This document shows, one piece after another, positions 7,680 to 15,898 of a stretch of DNA of 64,000 nt. Position 1 is the stretch's first letter. Every line of letters begins with the position of its first letter. Source of the DNA: Glycomyces sp040645615 (lineage in GTDB: Bacteria > Actinomycetota > Actinomycetes > Mycobacteriales > Micromonosporaceae); the NCBI RefSeq assembly GCF_040645615.1, contig NZ_JBEYYO010000006.1:62001-126000 (forward strand). Reading direction: 5' to 3'. The notes under the pieces were generated by a model. It searched no databases. It was not told the DNA's origin and worked only from the letters and a program-made list of their open reading frames with translations. A program made the translations under genes and the position numbers.

Positions 7680-7763
7680 GTGGTCTTATCCTCGTGACAA
7701 ACCATCAACCTGGGAGCGGCGGCATCGCCCACAGACCTATCGTGGTCTTATGCCCAGGACAGA
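7680..7763 (+). promoter_or_regulatory. Two further TGGTCTTAT half-sites at the repressor start
   Basis: GTGGTCTTAT occurs at 7680 and 7742 on the + strand. The right halves are degenerate. The second copy runs into the ATG at 7750, so binding there would block translation start or an initiating polymerase and would give autoregulation. Confidence 0.5.
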
Positions 7764-8247
7764 TAATCCCGGCCCCGGACGTGATCTCCCCGCGTTCGGA
7801 AGATGGCTGCGGCGCACGGTCGACGCGCTCGCGCGCGCCGAGGGCGTCTCGCATCGCAAGTTCATGGAGGATCGGGACGTCAACCGCGCCAACGTCAGCC
7901 GCTGGTACAAGCTCACCAACGAGATGGCCGGGCCGACGCGCGAAACTGTGGAGCGCGAGTTTGATCGGCTCGGCATCTCTGACGAGGACCGCGCCGAGCC
8001 CTACGGGCACCTCGGCTGGGCCGTTTCCTCCAGCGGCGAACGCTTGAGCAGCCTCGAAGCGAAGCGGCGGCGCGCCGAGGCGCTGCTCCGTCTCAACCTG
8101 TCGCCAGCGCAGCGCGCGGAGTATAAGCGGATGCTTGGGGACTACGAAGCCGCGCACGAGGCGCTCTTGGACAGGTTCTTCGAGCGCGCCGAAGCCGACA
8201 TGCGCCAGGCCCGCGAGGACGCCGAGGGCGGTCACCCTAACGAATAG
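7750..8247 (+). CDS. Putative element repressor / DNA-binding protein
   Basis: 165 residues. The N-terminal half (FGRWLRRTVDALARAEGVSHRKFMEDRDVNRANVSRWYKLTNE in pieces: RKFMEDRDVNRANVSRWYK) looks like an XRE-type helix-turn-helix; the C-terminal half is a charged helical coiled coil that could dimerise. It faces away from the excisionase-like gene and is surrounded by the TGGTCTTAT operators, the classical layout of a lysogeny switch. ATG 7750 has no Shine-Dalgarno sequence, so the mRNA may be leaderless; an upstream in-frame start at 7633 would place the operators inside the gene and is less likely. No peptidase domain is present, so induction would depend on the antirepressor at 4128 rather than on self-cleavage. 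Confidence 0.6.
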   Translation: MPRTDNPGPGRDLPAFGRWLRRTVDALARAEGVSHRKFMEDRDVNRANVSRWYKLTNEMAGPTRETVEREFDRLGISDEDRAEPYGHLGWAVSSSGERLSSLEAKRRRAEALLRLNLSPAQRAEYKRMLGDYEAAHEALLDRFFERAEADMRQAREDAEGGHPNE

Positions 8248-8398
8248 GGTCGGCTACAGGTTGCAACCGATTCGGTCGCGAAACCTGGGACGAACGGATG
8301 ACCTCGCAGGCCTTGTTTTGTCGCCTAGCCGACACATAGTGTTCTTAGACGGTGCTGGAGCGCTGATAAGCACATCCTCGGCGATAACAGGAATACAC

Positions 8399-8899
8399 AT
8401 GACAGAACAGGACTCACAACAGTCACAGCCAGCACAGCGGCGGAACACCATCCACCCCCTGCTGGGTGCCATGCCCGCCCTCGTCGGAGTCGTTACCGCG
8501 ACCCTCCACATCCGCCAGCCGCTCGTCTCGATCGAACACCAGCCGATCCTCATGAACGGCGTCCTCGCCGCCGTGTGCTTCTCCCTCGCAGCATGGCTGT
8601 TCTGGGGCCTCGAACTGGTTGTCCAACGCGTTTGCTCGCGCTTCGACGAACGTCATGACCGCCTCGAAGCCGCCGCCGAGGCCCACGCCAGCGCCACGCA
8701 AGGCGCGTTGAATCGTTCGCATCGCAAGCTCGCCCGGCTCTGCAAGCTCATCGAAGACGCCGAACGCCGCCTCGCCGAAACCGAACGCCGCCTCGGCCAC
8801 GCCCAACAGCAACTAGCGACGATCGAGCAGCAAGGCGTCGCCCTCGGCGCCGCGTTCATCGAAGACGGTGTCCCGCAAGACTCCTGGCGCAACAACTAA
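8399..8899 (+). CDS. Two-TM membrane protein with C-terminal coiled coil
   Basis: 166 residues. Two hydrophobic helices (about residues 20-35 and 50-72, the second AAVCFSLAAWLFWGLELVV) precede a long heptad-rich C-terminal helix (SHRKLARLCKLIEDAERRLA and onward). ATG 8399 has AGGA upstream. In this position, between repressor and integrase, phages often carry lysogenic conversion or superinfection-exclusion genes; function here is unknown. Followed by a bidirectional terminator. Confidence 0.6.
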   Translation: MTEQDSQQSQPAQRRNTIHPLLGAMPALVGVVTATLHIRQPLVSIEHQPILMNGVLAAVCFSLAAWLFWGLELVVQRVCSRFDERHDRLEAAAEAHASATQGALNRSHRKLARLCKLIEDAERRLAETERRLGHAQQQLATIEQQGVALGAAFIEDGVPQDSWRNN

Positions 8900-8910
8900 G
8901 GCCAGGGGAC

Positions 8911-8948
8911 GGTGCGGCGGGGAGAAGGGGACCGCACCCCGCCGCACC
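8911..8948. terminator. Bidirectional terminator between convergent genes
   Basis: GGTGCGGCGGGG at 8911-8922 pairs perfectly with CCCCGCCGCACC at 8937-8948 (12 bp, 14-base loop) in the 51-base gap between the membrane-protein gene and the integrase 3' end. Confidence 0.65.
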
Positions 8949-8950
8949 GC

Positions 8951-10564
8951 CTACCGCCACTCGATCGTGATCCTGGTCGAGTCGAATCGCGCGTAGGGCG
9001 GCGTTGCCTTGCCCAAACGCACCTTGCCGACGACGAGGTCGATCACAGCCCGGCGCTCCCCGAGCGTCATGTGCTCCCACACCCGCGGGTCCTTCAGGAC
9101 ACGAGGGTCCAGGTCGTCATCCGGCGGCGGGGGAGGGACCGAAAGAAGCTCCGCCTGGATCGCGCCCTCGCGTTCGTCGAGCACCGCCTTCGCGGATTCC
9201 CACTCCACATCCCCCAGCGACTCGCTCGCCCAAAGCGCGGCGAGCTTGCTGCGCTTGATGCTCATGGATTCCAGCTCGTCCAAAAGGACGTCTCGCTGCG
9301 CCGCATGCGGGTCGGTGCCGAACGCGGCGGCGAACTCCGGAGTTGCGACGTAGCTCATCAGGCGGTCGCGCACATGGTTTTCGAGCCAGTCGGCTTTGAT
9401 GCCGACGCACCCGCCGCCGCCGTATGTGGTTGTGCACCAGTAGTACGGCACGCTCCGCTTTCGCTCGCCGCGACCGAACGATTTGATCCCCGCCACCAGT
9501 TTGTGTCCGCATGCAGCGCAAACGGCCACGCCCCCAGTCAGGAGGTAGCGGCGGCGAGTTCGGGGCTGGTCAATCACCGCCGCAGTGATTTTGAAGGTCT
9601 TGCCGGCCCTCGTGGTGACCTCGCGGGGCTGCTTCATGCGAGCCAGCAGCCGGTTCCGCATCGCCAGCGCCTGCGCGTGCGCGTCCTCAGCGAAAGGGTC
9701 CTCGCAGAGCAAGGGCGGCCAGTTTCCCTGCCCGATGAGCTCTCCTTTGAAGACACGCAGGCCCGCGACCGTCGGGCTGATGAGCCACTGCCGCAGCGTC
9801 CCGTGCCGCATGATCGTTGGGCGCCACGACTCCTCGCCGGTTTCTTCGTCGATGATCGGGTCTCCATCCTCATCGCGGATGATCCGCCGATGCGAACCCG
9901 GGACCCCCAACGTACGCAGCTCGGCCGCGGCGGACTGAATGCTCCAGCCGTCGAGTACTGCCTTCGCCGCCCACAACCGCGGGCGCCACTCCTCCTCGAC
10001 GATCTCGTATGTGCGCACCCCGCGAACTTTCGTGTTCCTGTACCCGGCGGGCGGAGCGTGCGGCGGCAGCCCCTGGATCGCGTTCTCCTTCAGTGTGTCG
10101 GCAACCCGCGACTTGAGCCGCCGAACTTCTCCGCCGCCGAGCACCGCCTTAATCCCGGCGACCTCGTCCTGAACGATCACGACACCGTCTCGGTTGGTGT
10201 GGATCTCGTCAATGCCGGCGGCGGTCAGTTCCTCTGCGACCATGAACCATTCGCTGGGGCGGCGCACGAACCGGAACTGCTCGACGACCCAGATCGCGGC
10301 GATGCGGCCCTGGGAGACCCAAACACGCAGCCGCTCGAAGTCCGGGCGGATCACGTTGGGGTCGATCGCGGAAAGGTCGTTGTCGGAGAACACCTCAACG
10401 GGAACGCCCGGCCACTGACGCTCCGCGTACGCGAGGCCCCATTTCTGCTGCTTCGCTACGCCTTCTTTGCGCCCACGCTTGTCAACGGAGATCCGGCAAT
10501 AGATCGCAATCACCTTGCGCCGCAAGGCATCTTTCCCCTGGAAGATGGGGGGTATCTCATCCAT
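8951..10564 (-). CDS. int: Large serine recombinase (site-specific integrase)
   Basis: 537 residues with the full large-serine-integrase layout: N-terminal resolvase domain with catalytic Ser26 in IYCRISVDKRG, the conserved Arg/Phe stretch WVVEQFRFVRRPSEW, recombinase domain (about 170-320), zinc ribbon with CAACGHKL and a later YYWC/GGCVG Cys pair (about 360-410), a coiled-coil region (about 440-480) and a C-terminal tail. It integrates and, with a directionality factor, excises the element by recombining attP with attB. The 5' end lies only 23 bases from the smr stop, so the attachment junction is between them, as in phages where attP sits just upstream of int. No frameshift seen; likely active. 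Confidence 0.93.
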   Translation of the reverse strand: MDEIPPIFQGKDALRRKVIAIYCRISVDKRGRKEGVAKQQKWGLAYAERQWPGVPVEVFSDNDLSAIDPNVIRPDFERLRVWVSQGRIAAIWVVEQFRFVRRPSEWFMVAEELTAAGIDEIHTNRDGVVIVQDEVAGIKAVLGGGEVRRLKSRVADTLKENAIQGLPPHAPPAGYRNTKVRGVRTYEIVEEEWRPRLWAAKAVLDGWSIQSAAAELRTLGVPGSHRRIIRDEDGDPIIDEETGEESWRPTIMRHGTLRQWLISPTVAGLRVFKGELIGQGNWPPLLCEDPFAEDAHAQALAMRNRLLARMKQPREVTTRAGKTFKITAAVIDQPRTRRRYLLTGGVAVCAACGHKLVAGIKSFGRGERKRSVPYYWCTTTYGGGGCVGIKADWLENHVRDRLMSYVATPEFAAAFGTDPHAAQRDVLLDELESMSIKRSKLAALWASESLGDVEWESAKAVLDEREGAIQAELLSVPPPPPDDDLDPRVLKDPRVWEHMTLGERRAVIDLVVGKVRLGKATPPYARFDSTRITIEWR

Positions 10565-10610
10565 GACTCAGTTTAGACGAGTGTTATTTATCGGCGCAAC
10601 TTCTTGTGCT
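10565..10610. other. Predicted element/chromosome junction (attL or attR)
   Basis: The segment between the integrase start and the last codons of smr is the only place where the element can join the chromosome on this side. It contains an AT-richer stretch (GTTATTTATCGGCG) overlapping the smr stop. The crossover dinucleotide cannot be identified without the other junction, which lies beyond the left edge. Confidence 0.5.
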
Positions 10611-10857
10611 GAAAATGGACGAAGAGGCGCCCGAAGTTCTTCGAGTCCTTGTCCACCCGGTGGTACAGGGCCTTGACCTCCTTCTGGTCGAGGAACCTGA
10701 GCACCTTCTTCTTGAGCTGCCCCGAGCCCTTGCCGGGGATGATCTCGACGAGGTCGATCTTCTTGGCGACCGCCTCGTCGATCACGTCCCGCAAGGCGCG
10801 CTCGATGAGGTCGCCCTTGTTGTAGATGTCGTGCAGGTCGAGCACCAGTTTCGCCAT
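10588..10857 (-). CDS. smr: Stand-alone Smr-domain protein
   Basis: 89 residues, nearly all of it a Smr domain (the C-terminal endonuclease domain of MutS2): DLHDIYNKGDLIERAL, the EIIPGKGSGQLKKKVL motif and a C-terminal KNFGRLFVHFQ strand. Smr proteins bind or nick branched DNA or act on RNA. It appears full length, so insertion of the element next to its stop did not truncate it. Nine bases separate it from the metal transporter stop, so the two are probably cotranscribed. Confidence 0.85.
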   Translation of the reverse strand: MAKLVLDLHDIYNKGDLIERALRDVIDEAVAKKIDLVEIIPGKGSGQLKKKVLRFLDQKEVKALYHRVDKDSKNFGRLFVHFQHKKLRR

Positions 10858-10866
10858 GCCCGCAGC

Positions 10867-11781
10867 CTAAGCCGCGACGCGGGGGATGTCCGGCTCGATG
10901 TAGATGAGCTTCGCCTTGGGGACGGCCGCGCGGATGCGCGCTTCGGCCGCGTCGATCTCGGCGGCGACCTCTTCGCCGGTCTCGGACCGGCCGATCCCGA
11001 TCTTGGCGGCCACGAGCAGCTCGTCGGGGCCGATGTGCAGGGTCTTGAGGTGGATGAGGCTGTTCTCGTCGCCTTCGTTGATCGCGGTCGTGATCGCCGC
11101 GATGTCCTCCAGCGTGGCCGACTCGCCGATGAGCATCGAGCGGATCTCGATCGCCAGGACGATCGCGATGAGGACCAGCAGGACGCCGATGCTGAGGGTG
11201 CCCAAGGCGTCGAAGACGATGTTCCCGGTGGCCCACGACAGGCTCACGCCCAGCAGCGCCAGGACGAGGCCGACGAGCGCGCCGACGTCCTCCAGCAGGA
11301 TCACCGGCAGCTCAGGCGACCGCGAACCCTTGATGAACTGCGTCCACGACTGCTTCCCGCGCACCGCATTGGACTCCTTGACGGCCGTGCGCAGCGAGAA
11401 CGACTCCAGGATGATCGCCACGACCAGCACGATCACGGCCACCAGCGGCGTCGTCAGCTCGCCGTGGTGGGACAGCTTGTGATAGCCCTCGTACATCGCG
11501 TACAAGCCGCCGATGGAGAACAGGACGATCGAGACGATGAACGCGTAGATGTAGCGTTCGCGCCCGTACCCGAACGGGTGGGCCGGGCTGGCCGCCTTCC
11601 GGGAGGCCTTGCCGCCGATGAGCAGAAGGACCTGGTTGGACGCGTCGGCCACCGAGTGCACGCCCTCGGCCAGCATCGACGCCGAACCGGTGATGGCCGC
11701 CGCGACGAACTTGCTGACCGCGATACCCGTATTCGCCAAGAGCGCCGCGACGATCGCCTTGGTGCCGCCTTCTGCTGACAT
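10867..11781 (-). CDS. Cation diffusion facilitator (CDF) transporter
   Basis: 304-residue inner-membrane exporter of Zn/Co/Fe/Mn-type divalent cations by proton antiport. Six helices are apparent; the metal-site signatures are present as ASMLAEGVHSVAD (HxxxD in TM2) and LEDVGALVGLVLALLG (ExxxD-like in TM5), followed by a cytoplasmic C-terminal ferredoxin-like domain. ATG 11781 has GGAAGGA upstream. ALLEDVGAL rather than the usual HxxxD in TM5 suggests a CDF subgroup with altered metal preference. Predicted leading gene of a two-gene unit with smr. Confidence 0.88.
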   Translation of the reverse strand: MSAEGGTKAIVAALLANTGIAVSKFVAAAITGSASMLAEGVHSVADASNQVLLLIGGKASRKAASPAHPFGYGRERYIYAFIVSIVLFSIGGLYAMYEGYHKLSHHGELTTPLVAVIVLVVAIILESFSLRTAVKESNAVRGKQSWTQFIKGSRSPELPVILLEDVGALVGLVLALLGVSLSWATGNIVFDALGTLSIGVLLVLIAIVLAIEIRSMLIGESATLEDIAAITTAINEGDENSLIHLKTLHIGPDELLVAAKIGIGRSETGEEVAAEIDAAEARIRAAVPKAKLIYIEPDIPRVAA

Positions 11782-11932
11782 CGGCCGTGATTCCTTCCGT
11801 ACGTGGCGCTCGTCTCGCCGAGCGCTAAGCGAGTCTGCCACGGCCGCGCAAGTGCCCGACTCGGACACGGCTCGCGTCCCGTGTAGCGAACCAGACAGGC
11901 GTTCGAGGCTGCGTGGCGCGCGCGGGCGCTGC

Positions 11933-12127
11933 TACCCTGGAGAGGTAAGGCGACGCCCCGGACGCGCTGCGTTCGGACCGGGCGAAGGAACGTACACCGC
12001 CAAGGAGGATCACTCCTCCGGCCGCAGGCCCTCGGGCCTTTGGCCCCTGTACGGACCCAGCCCGCGCCGCCTTCGCGCGGACCGAGTGGTGGACCGGTTC
12101 CGGCAATGAGACCCGCAGGGTCTTGCC
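11933..12127 (+). promoter_or_regulatory. Structured 5' leader of the MFS exporter gene
   Basis: Gene-free region (11,782-12,127) upstream of the exporter. TACCCT at 11933 could be a -10 element. The transcript would contain AGGAG-gatca-CTCCT (12003-12017) and two mutually exclusive hairpins that share one strand: AGGCC-CTCG-GGCCT (12026-12039) and GGGCC-TTT-GGCCC (12034-12046). This arrangement is what attenuation or translation-controlled leaders look like; the ligand or signal is unknown. Confidence 0.4.
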
Positions 12128-12166
12128 GTGAATCGACCGCTGTACCGCTTGGAGAGTCCGCCGTGA
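12128..12166 (+). CDS. Possible 12-residue leader peptide
   Basis: GTG at 12128 opens a 12-codon frame (MNRPLYRLESPP) whose TGA overlaps the GTG start of the exporter (GTGA at 12163-12166). AGGG lies upstream. Translation of this peptide would couple to the exporter, and stalling could gate the alternative hairpins upstream. Supported only by the overlap geometry. Confidence 0.3.
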   Translation: MNRPLYRLESPP

Positions 12167-13365
12167 CCACCCTCGAACGCCCCACCCCCGTCGTCAGTGC
12201 GCCCGCGGAGCGCGCCACCGCGAAGCAGTGGCTCGCCGTGGCCGCCGTCGCGCTCGGCGTCTTCGTCGTCATGACCTCCGAGGTCCTGCCCGTCGGCCTG
12301 CTCACCCCGATCGGCTCCGAACTGGGCGTCAGCCCCGGCACCGCGGGCCTCATGGTCACCGTCCCCGGCCTCGTGGCCGCCATCGCCGCGCCCCTGAGCG
12401 TGGTCTTCACCCGCCGCCTCGACCGCCGCCTCGTGCTCATCGGCCTCGCCGTGCTCGTGGCCGGCGCGAACATCGGCGCCGCCACCGCCACCGGATTCGG
12501 CCCGCTCCTGGCCGCGCGCGTCCTCGTCGGCATCTCGATCGGCGCGTTCTGGGCCGTCGCGGGCGGCATCGCGCTGCGCCTGGTCCCCGAAAGGGACGTC
12601 CCCCGCGCCACCGCCGCGATCTACGGCGGCATCGGCGCGGCCACCGTGCTCGGCGTGCCGCTCGGCACCCTCATCGGCGACGAGTTCGGATGGCGCGCGG
12701 CCCTGTGGTCCCTCGTGGGCCTCGCCGCGCTGGCCATGGCCGCGATCGCGCTGCTGGTGCCGAAGCTCCCCTCCAACACCACGGTCTCGTTCGCCTCTCT
12801 TCCGAACCTGGTGCGGCGCAACAAGTCGGTGCGCCTGGGCCTGGTCTTCACGTTCCTGATCGTGACCGGGCACTTCATCGCCTACACGTTCATCAGCCCG
12901 ATCCTCCAGTCCAACGGGATCGCGGCCTCGCAGGTCAGCCTGCTGCTCCTCGCGTTCGGCGCGGCCGCGCTCGTCGCGACCGTGGCCTCCGGGGCGCTCA
13001 TCGGCCGCCACCTGCGCCTGACGCTCGCCGCGCTCGGCATCGTGATGGCCGTCGGCATGGCGCTCTTGGCCTTCGCGGTCGGCGACCTGTTCTCGGCGAC
13101 CGCGGTCCTCATGCTGTGGGGCCTGGGCTACGGCCTGGTCTCGCCCGCCGTCCAGACCTGGTTCATGAAGTCCGTCGAGCCCGGCGAAGTCGAGGTCGCG
13201 ACCTCGCTGAACACGGTCATGTTCAACCTCTCGATCGCCGCGGGCTCCTTCGCGGGCGGCCTGGCCGTGGACGAGGCCGGGACGTCGAGCGTGCTGTGGA
13301 TCGGCGCGCTGCTGCTCGTCCCGGTCGTGGTCTTGGCCCTGCGCTCCCGAGGCGCTCAGGCCTGA
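12163..13365 (+). CDS. MFS transporter, DHA1 drug/sugar efflux family
   Basis: 400 residues, about 12 transmembrane helices. The first helix FVVMTSEVLPVGLLTPIGSEL, the loop motif FTRRLDRR between TM2 and TM3 and the ARVLVGISIGAFWAVAGGIALRL segment match the AraJ/SotB/YdhP-like branch of proton-driven efflux permeases. Likely exports a small organic compound. GTG 12163 is chosen because GGAG lies eight bases upstream and because an in-frame ATG at 12106 lacks a ribosome-binding site. The 3' end overlaps the convergent gene by ten bases. Confidence 0.85.
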   Translation: MTTLERPTPVVSAPAERATAKQWLAVAAVALGVFVVMTSEVLPVGLLTPIGSELGVSPGTAGLMVTVPGLVAAIAAPLSVVFTRRLDRRLVLIGLAVLVAGANIGAATATGFGPLLAARVLVGISIGAFWAVAGGIALRLVPERDVPRATAAIYGGIGAATVLGVPLGTLIGDEFGWRAALWSLVGLAALAMAAIALLVPKLPSNTTVSFASLPNLVRRNKSVRLGLVFTFLIVTGHFIAYTFISPILQSNGIAASQVSLLLLAFGAAALVATVASGALIGRHLRLTLAALGIVMAVGMALLAFAVGDLFSATAVLMLWGLGYGLVSPAVQTWFMKSVEPGEVEVATSLNTVMFNLSIAAGSFAGGLAVDEAGTSSVLWIGALLLVPVVVLALRSRGAQA

Positions 13366-14015
13366 ACCCGCGCCAACCGCCGGTCGGCCCACCCGGCCAG
13401 CGCCGCGAGGATGAGTGCCGCGACCAGCACGATCGCGGTGTTGCGCAACGCCACCGGGTAACCGAGCTCGGCCGCGTCGAGGAACGGATACGGGTACCAG
13501 CCGCTCGCCGCGCCGTGCGCGAACGTGTAGGCGATCCACGCCGCGGGCCAGGCGAACGCCCAGGCCACCGTGCGCGGCTCGACGCGCCCGTGAGGCCCGA
13601 ACAGGAGCCACCCGGCCAGCACCGCGATCGGCGAGACGAAATGGAACGTGATGTTCAGCAGCCCCGGCACCCCCGAATAGTGGCCCAGCGGCGCGAGGAC
13701 GAGCGCGAACACGATCCCGGTGATCGCGATGCCCAGCAGCGCGTCGAGATGCAGGACGCGCCAGGCACGCCCGTCGCGGCCGGGCCTGGCGACCAGCAGC
13801 GCGGTCATCGCGCACACCAGGATGTTGCTCTGAATCGTGAAGTAGGAGAACAACCTGACCAGCCGCACCGCGAGGTTCTCGTGCGGGCCCTGCCCGGTGC
13901 TGTTGACGTCGGTCCCACCCTGGAGGACGAGCACGACCTGAGTCACCAAGGCCGCGAACACCAGTCCGCATAGCACCGCGTTCCAAGCCCGCCCGACCCG
14001 CGCTCGCGTCCCCAT
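13356..14015 (-). CDS. Pr6Pr-family six-TM membrane protein
   Basis: 219 residues with six hydrophobic helices. The conserved FSYFTIQSNILV segment (about 60-71), LNITFHFVSPIAVLAGWLL and the late YPYPFLD motif are typical of the Pr6Pr family, whose biochemical role is not established. Stands alone, convergent with the MFS gene (10-base overlap). Confidence 0.75.
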   Translation of the reverse strand: MGTRARVGRAWNAVLCGLVFAALVTQVVLVLQGGTDVNSTGQGPHENLAVRLVRLFSYFTIQSNILVCAMTALLVARPGRDGRAWRVLHLDALLGIAITGIVFALVLAPLGHYSGVPGLLNITFHFVSPIAVLAGWLLFGPHGRVEPRTVAWAFAWPAAWIAYTFAHGAASGWYPYPFLDAAELGYPVALRNTAIVLVAALILAALAGWADRRLARVQA

Positions 14016-14171
14016 GCGTTCCCCTTCCGCCGTGAGCGGAGGATATCGCCTCAGCGTCCGATTCGGACGGAAACCGGCGCGCGCGAATGCACCTCAGGAG
14101 GTACGTCGCGAGCGCCGATCCACAACCCCAGGATGACGCCGAGACCACATGCGCCCCAATAGGTTAACCGC

Positions 14172-14768
14172 ATGAAACCGCAACACGCCCTCGTGCTCGC
14201 AGGCAGCGCCCTCACCGCTGCCGCCTTCGCCCTCTCCGATGTCGTCAACCGCGAGATGAGCCCGGTCGCCGAGACCGTCAGCCGCTTCGTCAACACCGGG
14301 CACGGATGGCTGGTCACGTTGGGGCTGTGGGGGTTCGTGCTCGCGGCGGCCGCGCTCACGCTGGCCGTGCCCGACCGCGCCGGACGCGTCCTGTTCGGCG
14401 TCCTCACCGCCGGAGTCCTACTCGCGGCAGTCTTCCCCGCCGACCCGCCCGGGCAGTGGGCGAACCCCTCGACCGCCGAGCAGATCCACGGCCTCGCCGC
14501 CTGGATCGGGCTGATCTGCGCCAACGTCGCCATGCTGCTGCTGTCCCGGCGCTGGCGCGGGCGCGAGGGCATGCCGGGCTCGCTCGGCCCGGTCGCGGTG
14601 TGCGCCGCGATCGCCATGGGGCTGTTCATGGTCTGCACGTTCGACGCGATGTTCTTCCGGGCGCTGCCGAGCCTGATCGGGGTGACCGAGCGCCTCGCCA
14701 TCGCGGCCGACCTGGCGTGGATGTGCCTGGCGGCGGTCGGTTTGGGCGCGCGCAAAGTGGGCGCCTGA
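14172..14768 (+). CDS. DUF998-family membrane protein
   Basis: 198 residues, six predicted helices with the DUF998 layout (ALSDVVNREMSPVAETVSRFV after helix 1, VFPADPPGQW between helices 3 and 4, IHGLAAWIGL). Function of the family is unknown. ATG 14172 has no Shine-Dalgarno sequence; the start may be leaderless, with TAGGTT close upstream. Confidence 0.7.
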   Translation: MKPQHALVLAGSALTAAAFALSDVVNREMSPVAETVSRFVNTGHGWLVTLGLWGFVLAAAALTLAVPDRAGRVLFGVLTAGVLLAAVFPADPPGQWANPSTAEQIHGLAAWIGLICANVAMLLLSRRWRGREGMPGSLGPVAVCAAIAMGLFMVCTFDAMFFRALPSLIGVTERLAIAADLAWMCLAAVGLGARKVGA

Positions 14769-14775
14769 GCCGGTC

Positions 14776-15771
14776 TCAGACCGGCACGGTGGGGCTGCGG
14801 AACAGGTGCGCCGCCTCGCCGGTCAGGGCGGGGCCGTGGTCGGTGGGGTCGCAGGCGGGGGTTCGCTTCCTGAATTGGCCTGGGGGCGTGCCGAAGTCGC
14901 GTTTGAAGGCGGCGGCGAACGCGAATTCGGAGGCGTAGCCGACTTGGCGGGCCACTGAGGACAGTGGGGCGTCGGTGTCGGCGAGGAGGCGCGCGGCGAG
15001 CGTCAGCCGCCAGGACGTGAGGTAGCCCAGGGGCGGTTGGCCCACGAGGTCGGTGAAGCGGCGCGAGAACGCCGAGCGCGAGAGTCCGGCGACTTCGCCG
15101 AGGGACGCCACGGTCCACTGGCGGGCGGGGTCGGCGTGGATCGCGCCGAGCGCGGCGGCGATCGCGTCGTCGGCGAGGGCCGCGCCCCAGCCACTGAAGG
15201 GGCACTGCTCGGTGCGGTGGCCGAGCATGGCGCGCAGCAGGTACATCAGGATCGCGTCCAGGAGCGCGTGGACCACGGTGTCGCCGCCGCTCTGCTGTTG
15301 GCGGAGCTCGGCGTCCAGCAACGCGACGGCGGCGGCGAACTCCGGCCGCGCTTCGGGGTCGGCGGGCATGTGCACGTATGCGGGCATCGAGGCGATCATG
15401 GGGTGGGTGCGGCCGGGGGCGAGTTCGTAGGCCATGCAGAGCGCCACGTGGGTCGGGTTGTCCACATTGGTCCTGACGATGGAGTCGGTCCTGATGGCGT
15501 TGGGGTCGCAGGGCGGGTCGAGGGGGGTGTCGACGGCGTCGCCGATGGTGTGCGAGCCGCCGAGGGGGAGGAGCAGCGCGTCGCCTTCTTCGAGTTTGAA
15601 CGTCTCGCCGCTGTCCATGGTGACGACCGCGCTGCCTCGCACCATGACCTGCACGCCGAAGCCGCCCGTGTGGCCTGGGTGGCGGTTCGCCCACGGCGAG
15701 ACGCGCGCGAACCGGGCCGCGAAGGGGCGGCCGGTGCGCAGCACGGTCATGACATCGCTGAGCACGTCCAT
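14776..15771 (-). CDS. AraC-family regulator with N-terminal cupin
   Basis: 331 residues. N-terminal cupin (AraC_binding/cupin_6 type, about 1-190: GGFGVQVMVRGSAVVTMDSGE, EEGDALLLPLGGSHTI) and a C-terminal two-helix-turn-helix AraC domain (about 210-310: WTVASLGEVAGLSRSAFSRRF, then LLADTDAPLSSVARQVGYAS and FKRDFGTPPGQFRKR). Probably a ligand-responsive activator; the convergent DUF998 gene is unlikely to be its target, so its regulon is unclear. Confidence 0.85.
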   Translation of the reverse strand: MDVLSDVMTVLRTGRPFAARFARVSPWANRHPGHTGGFGVQVMVRGSAVVTMDSGETFKLEEGDALLLPLGGSHTIGDAVDTPLDPPCDPNAIRTDSIVRTNVDNPTHVALCMAYELAPGRTHPMIASMPAYVHMPADPEARPEFAAAVALLDAELRQQQSGGDTVVHALLDAILMYLLRAMLGHRTEQCPFSGWGAALADDAIAAALGAIHADPARQWTVASLGEVAGLSRSAFSRRFTDLVGQPPLGYLTSWRLTLAARLLADTDAPLSSVARQVGYASEFAFAAAFKRDFGTPPGQFRKRTPACDPTDHGPALTGEAAHLFRSPTVPV

Positions 15772-15898
15772 GCCCGAAGCCTAGCCGGGGCGGGACGATC
15801 GCGCATGAAGCGAGGACGCGCGAGGATGGACACAGGGCCCGACCTGCAATAGCGTGGAACGCGTTCCCCTGTCGAAAGCCCGAGCGTTCGGAGAATGA

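Noticed and set aside
7633..7749. Upstream extension of the repressor-like gene to position 7633
   Set aside because: It would place the TGGTCTTAT half-sites inside the coding region and adds a basic sequence unlike a DNA-binding N-terminus; kept as an alternative only.
12010..14148. 712-codon minus-strand frame opposite the MFS gene
   Set aside because: Arg/Ala/Gly/Asp-rich composition typical of the mirror frame of high-GC genes; the opposite strand has a clear MFS protein.
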